From assembly GCA_945949385.1 (NCBI GenBank), contig CAMFEL010000114.1, positions 1 through 6,239 of the forward strand: a DNA stretch of 6,239 nucleotides, written 5' to 3'. This stretch comes from an uncultured Clostridia bacterium (GTDB lineage Bacteria > Bacillota > Clostridia > Oscillospirales > CAG-272). Both the position numbers and the translations under genes were made by a program. Numbering within the stretch: the first letter of the stretch is position 1; every line of letters begins with the position of its first letter. The notes beneath the pieces are model-generated. The model was not told the DNA's origin. It saw only the letters and a list, made by a program, of their open reading frames with translations, and made no database searches. Positions 1 to 4,703 of this stretch are shown here, one piece after another.

Positions 1-699
1 ATGACGGGAGATATGTTTTCAAGAGACGACAAAAGCTACGGTTCCACCCTTGAGCTTATAAAGCGTCTTTCCGATATTGCCCCCGTATACTACTCTCTGG
101 GAAACCACGAAAAGGATTTCTGTGAAAGCGGCACTACAAGCGAAAGCACTCAGCGTCTGCGCACGCTTCTTTCGGACATAGAGGGCGCGGGAGCCTGCGC
201 CCTTGAGCATACATATGAGGACAGGGTCATTGCGGGCAACGAAATACGGGTCGGCGGAATGTACGGATACGCCCTTGTTCCCGACGAGGACTATTTCAAA
301 GAGCTTCAAAACAACGGATATATGGAAAACAAAGAATGGGACGAGGTATTTAACGACGGAGCCGACTGCGATTTTCTCACGGAGTTTGAAGACACCGACG
401 CTTTTCGCCTGCTGCTGTGCCACCGAGGAGAAGGTTTTGTGCTGTGGAACAGCTTTGACAGTTATCAAGCGGAGCTTATTCTGTCGGGACACATACACGG
501 AGGCCAGATCGTTCTGCCCGTGCTGGGACCGGTTTTCAGTCCCGAGGAAGGCTTTTTCCCCGATAATGTGGAAGGAATGTATAAAAGTCCCGACGGACAA
601 AGCACACTTATTCTGTCAAAAGGCTTGGGCAGCCACGGCATGATCCCCAGAGTCAACAATCCCGGCGAGCTTGTGAAAATCAGCATCTGCGCAGAATAA
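1..699 (+). CDS. Metallophosphoesterase, YkuE-like, 5'-truncated by window edge
   Basis: This is the C-terminal 232 residues of a calcineurin-like metallophosphoesterase, a metal-dependent phosphohydrolase. Visible motifs in order are the metal-bridging GD (residues 3-4), GNHE (34-37), a histidine in LLLCHRGE (H141), and GHIHGGQ (163-169), which supplies two metal-ligand histidines. The GGQ extension after GHxH followed by a proline-rich VLPVLGPVFSP stretch is typical of the YkuE/YaeI branch, whose members act on membrane or cell-envelope phosphates; the substrate here cannot be read from sequence. The first metal motif (DxH), normally some 30-40 residues before GD, is missing. The ATG at base 1 is therefore almost certainly an internal methionine, and the true start lies upstream of the window. 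The gene ends in TAA, followed 62 bases later by a terminator hairpin. Family call is firm; subfamily and substrate are less so. Confidence 0.9.
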   Translation: MTGDMFSRDDKSYGSTLELIKRLSDIAPVYYSLGNHEKDFCESGTTSESTQRLRTLLSDIEGAGACALEHTYEDRVIAGNEIRVGGMYGYALVPDEDYFKELQNNGYMENKEWDEVFNDGADCDFLTEFEDTDAFRLLLCHRGEGFVLWNSFDSYQAELILSGHIHGGQIVLPVLGPVFSPEEGFFPDNVEGMYKSPDGQSTLILSKGLGSHGMIPRVNNPGELVKISICAE

Positions 700-761
700 A
701 GAATAAACCAAATCCGCAGGGCGATATTTTCCCCGCCCCGACAAAAAAGAAAATATATATG

Positions 762-789
762 AAAAAATCCGCCCGCAGGCGGATTTTTT
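762..789 (+). terminator. Intrinsic terminator downstream of the phosphoesterase, symmetrical
   Basis: A perfect 12-bp inverted repeat (arms AAAAAATCCGCC and GGCGGATTTTTT) encloses a CGCA loop. The GC core is flanked by A6 on the left and T6 on the right, so it can end transcription from either side. It is the first hairpin after the phosphoesterase stop and most likely ends that transcript; it could also back up termination of the opposing ABC transporter operon. Confidence 0.85.
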
Positions 790-800
790 ATTTGCAGAAC

Positions 801-829
801 AAAAAGCTACGCAATAACCGCGCAGCTTT
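801..829 (-). terminator. Probable minus-strand terminator of the ABC transporter operon
   Basis: Read on the minus strand, AAAGCTGCGC pairs with GCGTAGCTTT (one G-U wobble) around a 7-base loop, and the T run extends two bases past the stem to give five Ts. This lies about 58 bases beyond the ATPase stop codon and has terminator polarity for the leftward operon. The T tract is short, so efficiency may be moderate. Confidence 0.55.
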
Positions 830-840
830 CCATATATAAA

Positions 841-874
841 CAGGGTGCCCTCTCCGGAGAGCACCCTGCTTTTT
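841..874. terminator. GC-rich hairpin between convergent genes, terminator-like
   Basis: CAGGGTGC (841-848) pairs with GCACCCTG (861-868); the inside holds a further self-complementary TCTCCGGAGA separated by a CC bulge. On the plus strand five Ts follow at 870-874, giving an intrinsic-terminator layout for rightward transcripts. On the minus strand the hairpin sits 18 bases after the ATPase stop but is followed only by TTTATATATGG, a poor T tract. It may therefore act as a 3'-end stabilising structure for the transporter mRNA as well as a back-up plus-strand terminator. Confidence 0.6.
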
Positions 875-886
875 ATGTATTTCGTC

Positions 887-1633
887 TCAGATAACCTTTG
901 ACAGAAAGTCCTTAAGTCTCGGGCTCTTGGGATTTCCGAAGATCTCCTCCGGAGTTCCCTCCTCTACTATAAGTCCCTGGTCTACGAAAATCACCCTATC
1001 GGCGACCTCGCGGGCAAAGCCCATTTCGTGAGTCACCACAGCCATGGTCATACCGTCGCGGGCAAGCGCTTTCATAACCTCAAGCACCTCGCCCACCATT
1101 TCCGGGTCAAGAGCGCTGGTAGGCTCGTCGAACAGCATCACCTCCGGCTCCATACAAAGAGCGCGCACAATAGCCACTCTCTGCTTCTGCCCGCCGGAAA
1201 GCTGACTGGGATATGCGTTTGCGCGGTCTCTCAGACCCACCTTGTCGAGCAGCTCAAGAGCCGTCTTGTTGGCATCATCCTTGGACTTTTTCAGAAGCTT
1301 GACCGGCGCAAGCGTCATATTTTTCAGCACCGTCATATGCGGAAAAAGGTTGAAATGCTGAAACACCATACCCATTTTCTGTCTGTGTCGGTTGATATTT
1401 GACTTAGGGTCGGTTATATCGGCTCCGTCAAAAATAATACTGCCCTCCGTGGGAGTTTCCAAAAGGTTCAGAGAGCGCAGAAATGTAGATTTTCCGCTGC
1501 CCGAGGGTCCGATTATTACAACCACCTCGCCGCTGTGTATTTCGCAGTCGATACCGTCAAGAGCTTTAACGGCGCCGCCGTTGTAATGCTTTTTCAGGCC
1601 CTGCACTTTTATAAGCACATTGTTAGCGTTCAC
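887..1633 (-). CDS. Polar amino-acid ABC transporter ATP-binding protein (GlnQ/ArtP family)
   Basis: A 248-residue cytoplasmic ATPase that powers amino-acid import together with the permease encoded just before it. In 248-residue numbering it shows Walker A GPSGSGKST (42-50), Q-loop VFQHFNLFPH with Q92, signature LSGGQKQR (145-152), Walker B VMLFDEP (165-171) with catalytic E170, D-loop SALD, and switch H202 in VVTHEMGFA. The VVTHEMGFAREVADR stretch and HFNLFPH are characteristic of the polar amino-acid uptake (GlnQ/HisP/ArtP) class. Length is typical. The start is GTG at 1633, chosen because AAAGGAGG lies 10 bases upstream; a longer frame starting at TTG 1654 would begin inside that ribosome binding site. 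The gene overlaps the 3' end of the permease gene by 11 bases, so translation of the two is probably coupled. Its stop is followed by the hairpins at 841-868 and 801-829. Confidence 0.95.
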   Translation of the reverse strand: MNANNVLIKVQGLKKHYNGGAVKALDGIDCEIHSGEVVVIIGPSGSGKSTFLRSLNLLETPTEGSIIFDGADITDPKSNINRHRQKMGMVFQHFNLFPHMTVLKNMTLAPVKLLKKSKDDANKTALELLDKVGLRDRANAYPSQLSGGQKQRVAIVRALCMEPEVMLFDEPTSALDPEMVGEVLEVMKALARDGMTMAVVTHEMGFAREVADRVIFVDQGLIVEEGTPEEIFGNPKSPRLKDFLSKVI

Positions 1634-2336
1634 TGCTGCGCAGCCTCCTTTCAAGAAGCTTTACGAAGTATGACAGCACCATTACCATAGCGAGGTAAAT
1701 CAGCGCCACCGCAATAAGCGGCATAAAATCGCTGTAGGTAACGCCTCTGATAATGTCGCCGCCGCGTGTCAGGTCGTTAAGTCCAATGAAGGCGCATACC
1801 GAGGTTTCCTTCATAAGCACAATAAACTCGTTGGCAAGGGCGGGCAGTACCGCCTTGAAGGCCTGCGGCAGGATAATGTGCCACATGGTTGCCACATATC
1901 CGAATCCAAGGCTGCGCCCCGCCTCCATCTGTCCCTCGTCCACCGACATAATGCCGCCGCGCACTATCTCAGCCACATATGCCCCGCTGTTTATACCGAA
2001 AGCAAGGATAGCCGTAACAGTTTTGTCAACGCCCAAAGGCAGCAGAATGATAAAATACATTATCATAAGCTGAATAACCATAGGCGTGCCGCGGATGACC
2101 GTCAGATATATGCGGCAGAAAAAGTTGCCGATCTTCAGCTTTCCGGTTTTCGCAAATGTAGAGCAGATAATGGCAACGATAAAGCCGAGCACTATGCCGA
2201 TTATTACGGCAAACAGCGTAATTTCAAGAGTTTTTCCCAGGCCGTTTGCAAGATACTTCCAACGGTCCTTTAATATAAAATTGCGGTAGAAATCATTAGA
2301 AAACGAAGCCCACCACGAAGCTATGGCATCAAGCAT
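1623..2336 (-). CDS. Polar amino-acid ABC transporter permease (HisM/GlnP family)
   Basis: A 237-residue inner-membrane permease, the translocation pore for the substrate delivered by the upstream binding protein. About five hydrophobic membrane segments are visible, roughly at residues 36-60, 84-102, 105-123, 155-180 and 203-226. The family hallmarks are RGTP (82-85) and the cytoplasmic EAA loop: E138-A139-G140, G144, and I154-x-L156-P157, exactly spaced for docking onto the ATPase. NGLGKTLEIT near residue 31 is the usual lead-in to the first segment. Only one permease gene is present, so a homodimer is likely. The start ATG is the natural one for the family, but its ribosome binding site is weak (AAAGG about 14 bases upstream), which would keep its level below that of the binding protein. 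It is separated from the binding-protein gene by 165 bases and overlaps the ATPase gene by 11. Confidence 0.95.
   Translation of the reverse strand: MLDAIASWWASFSNDFYRNFILKDRWKYLANGLGKTLEITLFAVIIGIVLGFIVAIICSTFAKTGKLKIGNFFCRIYLTVIRGTPMVIQLMIMYFIILLPLGVDKTVTAILAFGINSGAYVAEIVRGGIMSVDEGQMEAGRSLGFGYVATMWHIILPQAFKAVLPALANEFIVLMKETSVCAFIGLNDLTRGGDIIRGVTYSDFMPLIAVALIYLAMVMVLSYFVKLLERRLRSSER
1644..1651 (-). promoter_or_regulatory. Ribosome binding site of the ATPase gene
   Basis: AAAGGAGG on the minus strand, lying inside the last codons of the permease gene, with a 10-base spacer to GTG 1633. It decides the start in favour of GTG over the upstream TTG. Confidence 0.8.
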
Positions 2337-2438
2337 TCTTTTGTCCGTGCCTTTCAGTTAGTTATGTCTTCGGTGACATTTCGCCCTGCCCGTCTGTCCG
2401 AAAGCATCCGAAGCAAAGCGAAAATCCCCGTAACGCAA

Positions 2439-2466
2439 GATAAGGGCGGCAATGCCGCCACTTATC
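2439..2466 (-). other. Stable hairpin between binding-protein and permease genes
   Basis: GATAAGGGCGGC (2439-2450) pairs with GCCGCC plus CTTATC (2454-2466, one unpaired A at 2460) around an AAT loop: 12 bp with one bulge. No T run follows on the minus strand (TTGCGTTACGG), so it is not a full terminator. Its position after the binding-protein stop suits a 3'-stabilising or partial-readthrough element that lets the binding protein be made in excess. The rest of this 165-base gap holds only minor potential stems (for example GCGCC/GGCGC near 2476-2488) and no gene. Confidence 0.6.
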
Positions 2467-2501
2467 GAGCCGTCCGCGCCGAGGGCGCCTGACGAATAAT
2501 T

Positions 2502-3257
2502 TTATTTGGAGGGTATGTACTTGTCAACAATCTGCTGAACGGTTCCGTCCTCAATAAGCTCGGTGATAGCCTTGTCAAGCTTGTTGAGAAGCTCAGTGTC
2601 GCCCTTCTTGACAGCGATGGCGTAATCCTCGTCTGCATAATCGGTATCCAGCAGCTTAAGTCCATCGTTTTCCTCAACGAATACCTGAGCGGGAGCGTTG
2701 TCGATGATTACTGCGTCAACGTCGCCGTTTTTCAGACCAAGTACACAGTCGGTAGCCTTGTTGTACTGAACCACATAGTCAGAGCCGAACTCGTCGCTTG
2801 CGTAAATGTCGCCCGTAGTGGTGAGCTGTACGCCTATCTTCTTTCCGCTGAGATCGTCAAGAGTTTTGATGTCGGAATCCTCGGCAACTATAACGGACTG
2901 AATGCCCTTTGCATAGGAGGTAGTAAAGTCTACGCTTTCCTGGCGGTCGGGAGTAACGGTCATGCCTGCCATACCGAAGGCATTGTCATGAGAGTTGACA
3001 TAGGAGATGATGGAGTTGAATTCCATATCTTCGATTACCAGCTCCATGTCCAGCTTGTCGGCGATCTTCTGAGCGATTTCGGCATCGATACCGACGATGT
3101 CCTCACCGTCATAATACTCGTAAGGCGGGAAGGTAGCGTTGGTGCACATATAGAGCTTTTCTTTTTCGTCGGCCGCGTCGTCCTTCTTGGAACCGCAGGA
3201 TGCTATGCAGCATACCGTCAAAATAAGTGCGAATACAATCGCAAGTGTCTTTTTCAT
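2502..3257 (-). CDS. Amino-acid ABC transporter substrate-binding lipoprotein (SBP family 3)
   Basis: A 251-residue extracellular lipoprotein that captures a polar amino acid for the permease and ATPase downstream. Residues 1-20 form a signal peptide (MKK, then a hydrophobic core) ending in lipobox I-A-S-C with the lipidated Cys at 21; a charged linker follows to about 34. The mature part is a type-II periplasmic-binding fold of family 3: ATFPPYEY (41-48), GIDAEIAQKIADKL (56-69, the family signature region), TPDRQESVDFT with R105 in the position that binds the substrate carboxylate, LSGKKIGVQ (136-144) and D186 in VDAVIIDNAP, the usual amino-group ligand. The start is ATG 3257, set by GGAGG 8 bases upstream and by the signal peptide; a longer frame from 3329 would overlap the promoter. 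First gene of the operon. The substrate is not certain from sequence; arginine or another basic amino acid is suggested only by operator-like sites upstream. Confidence 0.95.
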   Translation of the reverse strand: MKKTLAIVFALILTVCCIASCGSKKDDAADEKEKLYMCTNATFPPYEYYDGEDIVGIDAEIAQKIADKLDMELVIEDMEFNSIISYVNSHDNAFGMAGMTVTPDRQESVDFTTSYAKGIQSVIVAEDSDIKTLDDLSGKKIGVQLTTTGDIYASDEFGSDYVVQYNKATDCVLGLKNGDVDAVIIDNAPAQVFVEENDGLKLLDTDYADEDYAIAVKKGDTELLNKLDKAITELIEDGTVQQIVDKYIPSK

Positions 3258-3265
3258 TATTCTTT

Positions 3266-3270
3266 CCTCC
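3266..3270 (-). promoter_or_regulatory. Ribosome binding site of the binding-protein gene
   Basis: GGAGG on the minus strand with an 8-base spacer to ATG 3257. It fixes the start and rules out the 24-codon upstream extension. Confidence 0.85.
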
Positions 3271-3300
3271 GAATAGATGTTGTTCTTGTTTACATACAGC

Positions 3301-3329
3301 ATTATACAGCGAATATTCAAAATAGTCAA
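3301..3329 (-). promoter_or_regulatory. Sigma-70/SigA-type promoter of the amino-acid transporter operon
   Basis: Minus strand: -35 TTGACT (3329-3324), a 17-base spacer, and a perfect -10 TATAAT (3306-3301). Transcription would begin near 3294, giving a leader of about 37 bases to ATG 3257. The spacer contains the palindrome GAATATTC (3311-3318), a likely site for a repressor to block RNA polymerase. Confidence 0.85.
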
Positions 3330-3334
3330 GAGTT

Positions 3335-3352
3335 TTTGAAAAAATATTCAAT
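3335..3352 (-). promoter_or_regulatory. Putative ARG box (ArgR/AhrC operator) next to the -35 site
   Basis: The 14-base core on the minus strand is TGAATATTTTTTCA (3350-3337), which matches the known ArgR/AhrC core TGAAT-wwww-ATTCA at 13 of 14 positions. It lies 7 bases upstream of the -35 hexamer. Further TGAAT/ATTCA half-sites occur at 3311-3319, 3358-3362 and 3369-3373, fitting cooperative binding of a hexameric regulator. Caution: the region is very AT-rich, which raises the chance of coincidental matches. Confidence 0.5.
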
Positions 3353-3366
3353 AAATTTGAATATTT
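3342..3366. repeat. 25-base inverted repeat in the divergent regulatory region
   Basis: AAATATTCAA (3342-3351) and TTGAATATTT (3357-3366) form perfect 10-bp arms around TAAAT. It overlaps the putative ARG box and is followed by another TTGAATATT at 3368-3376. The symmetry suits binding of a dimeric regulator; no T run or GC core suggests a terminator. Confidence 0.6.
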
Positions 3367-3524
3367 GTTGAATATTACTTTTCATTTCTTTCATTTTCGC
3401 ACTTATATAGGTCAATATTACCATAACAAACAGAAGGTTGCGGCGAAAGAGAAAAGTGCCGGGCTGATATGCCTGAAAAATACTGCAAAAATATGCGCCT
3501 AACTCACGAAAATATTCGCTCTGT

Positions 3525-3539
3525 ATGAATAATATTCAT
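3525..3539. repeat. 15-base perfect palindrome, possible operator for the rightward unit
   Basis: ATGAATA-A-TATTCAT is perfectly symmetrical. It is followed by the direct repeat TGAATTATT at 3542-3550 and 3554-3562 (12-base period). It shares TGAAT/ATTCA half-sites with the transporter promoter, but the half-site spacing is 3 bases rather than the 4 of a standard ARG box. It lies about 90 bases before the lipoprotein start. The remainder of 3377-3586 shows no gene that can be supported. Confidence 0.45.
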
Positions 3540-3586
3540 TTTGAATTATTATGTGAATTATTCCGGGGTGCCGGGGAACACTACTA

Positions 3587-3615
3587 TTGACTAAAAAGAG
3601 TAAATATATTATTAT
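3587..3615 (+). promoter_or_regulatory. Candidate promoter of the lipoprotein-apbE unit
   Basis: TTGACT (3587-3592), a 17-base spacer and TATTAT (3610-3615) look like a good promoter. The predicted start near 3622, however, would leave only about 8 bases before ATG 3630 and exclude the AAAGGA ribosome binding site at 3616-3621. Either the message is nearly leaderless or the working promoter is further upstream in 3380-3580. Confidence 0.35.
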
Positions 3616-3629
3616 AAAGGAAAGAAAAA

Positions 3630-4664
3630 ATGAAAAAAGAAATAATTACCAAATATGCGCGCTGTGCCGCGGCTCTCCTTCTTACCGTATGCATACTTTC
3701 CTCCTGCTCAAGGGGCGGAAATGGGGATACGGATACTTCAAATGCAGACAGCAGTGCCTCAGATCGCGGGGAATACACCCTGCGTCTCGGAGTCTGCGCC
3801 TCCGGAGACTCCTCCTCAAACGGCAGCGCCCGTATTGACCTTACTGCCGCCGTTCTTATATGCGACAAGGACGGAAAGATAGCAAAGTGCTATATTGACT
3901 GTGCGGAAAACACTATGTCCGTAAAGGGCGGCAGTGCCGAAACGGATAATGACTACCGTACAAAGCGGGAAATGGGAGACGACTACAAAATGAAATCCGC
4001 CTCAAAGCTTGGCAAGGAATGGTACGAACAGGCGGAATACTTCGACAATTGGGCGCAGGGCAAAACGAAAACGCAAATAGAAGAGCTTAAGCTCAAAAGC
4101 GGCGGAAGCGCCGAGGATACTGACCTCAGCGCGGGATGCACCGTCTCCGTCAGCGATATAAAAGAAGCCGTGTTAAAAGCCTTTGACGACAGCCGCGCCG
4201 TCAGCTTTTCCGCAGCCGATGCCTGTGAAATACGCTTTGCCGCGCTGACCGACGATTCAAAAACGCAGAACGCCACGGACACTAAAAAAGGCACTGCGGC
4301 AATGACCACTACCTTTGCCGCTCTTGCCGTCACAGACGGGCGCATCAGCGCCGCCGTCATTGACACCGCCGAGCCCAAGCTGCCTTTTTCATCAGACGGA
4401 AGTGTGGACCAAATGGACTATTCCGGCACAAAGCGGGAGCTTGGAAATGACTACGGTATGAAAGCCGCCTCAAAAATCGGCAAAGAATGGTATGAACAGC
4501 AGGAGTTTTTCTGCAATTATATTAAAGGCATGACCGAGGACGAGGTTGACGCCGTATCCACCGACGCAGACGGAAAGCCAAAGGAAGCAGATCTTTCCTC
4601 CGGCTGTACCGTTGCCGTAAAGGATTATATCACCGCCGTAAAGACGGCAATGAAAGGAAAATAA
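3630..4664 (+). CDS. Two-domain FMN-binding-like lipoprotein, predicted ApbE substrate
   Basis: A 344-residue predicted surface lipoprotein. Residues 1-25 are a signal peptide ending in L-S-S-C (Cys26), followed by a Ser/Asp/Gly-rich linker to about 47. Two related domains follow, about 48-188 and 195-344. Each begins with strands around a D-G-[KR]-I turn (DGKIAKCYID; DGRISAAVID), then TKRE.G.DY.MK.ASK.GKEWYEQ, and ends in D-L-S-[AS]-G-C-T-V (165-172 and 321-328) before a short helix. This layout resembles the FMN-binding domain, where ApbE esterifies FMN onto the Thr of a D-x-x-[ST]-G-A-T motif; T171 and T327 are the candidate sites. From residue 111 to 185 the second copy aligns without gaps at +156, 37 of 75 identical by hand count. 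AAAGGA lies 8 bases before ATG 3630. An ApbE-type gene follows 39 bases downstream. Domain assignment is moderately sure; flavinylation is inferred, and a non-flavin secreted role remains possible. Confidence 0.75.
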   Translation: MKKEIITKYARCAAALLLTVCILSSCSRGGNGDTDTSNADSSASDRGEYTLRLGVCASGDSSSNGSARIDLTAAVLICDKDGKIAKCYIDCAENTMSVKGGSAETDNDYRTKREMGDDYKMKSASKLGKEWYEQAEYFDNWAQGKTKTQIEELKLKSGGSAEDTDLSAGCTVSVSDIKEAVLKAFDDSRAVSFSAADACEIRFAALTDDSKTQNATDTKKGTAAMTTTFAALAVTDGRISAAVIDTAEPKLPFSSDGSVDQMDYSGTKRELGNDYGMKAASKIGKEWYEQQEFFCNYIKGMTEDEVDAVSTDADGKPKEADLSSGCTVAVKDYITAVKTAMKGK

Positions 4665-4682
4665 CAAAAGCTGCGGCTTTTG
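4665..4682 (+). other. Small hairpin between the lipoprotein and apbE genes
   Basis: Immediately after the lipoprotein stop, CAAAAGC (4665-4671) pairs perfectly with GCTTTTG (4676-4682) around TGCG. The stem is A/T-rich and no extra T run follows, so termination would be weak. It could modestly favour the substrate lipoprotein over its modifying enzyme. Confidence 0.4.
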
Positions 4683-4691
4683 ATGACTTTT

Positions 4692-4696
4692 GAGGA
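4692..4696 (+). promoter_or_regulatory. Ribosome binding site of the apbE gene
   Basis: GAGGA with a 7-base spacer to ATG 4704. It selects that ATG over the upstream in-frame TTG 4680 and ATG 4683, which would put eight acidic or polar residues before the signal peptide. Confidence 0.8.
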
Positions 4697-4703
4697 AGAC
4701 CTT

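Noticed and set aside
19..600. 193-codon open frame on the minus strand across the phosphoesterase gene
   Set aside because: It lies antisense to a frame with clear catalytic motifs (GNHE, GHIHGGQ), has no family-like motifs of its own, and shows no ribosome binding site I can support.
3258..3329. N-terminal extension of the binding protein to 3329
   Set aside because: It would place the promoter -10 region inside the coding sequence and put 24 residues before a standard lipoprotein signal peptide; GGAGG fixes ATG 3257.
3469..3528. 19-codon frame (MPEKYCKNMRLTHENIRSV) in the divergent region, considered as a leader peptide
   Set aside because: No ribosome binding site precedes it, its codons show no run of one amino acid, and no attenuator hairpin follows.
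3983..4378. 131-codon minus-strand frame inside the lipoprotein gene
   Set aside because: Antisense shadow: the plus strand has a signal peptide, lipobox and internal domain duplication, while this frame has Ser/Ala-rich composition and no recognisable motif.
4680..4703. Eight-residue extension of ApbE from TTG 4680 or ATG 4683
   Set aside because: GAGGA is spaced correctly only for ATG 4704, and the extension adds acidic residues ahead of the signal peptide.
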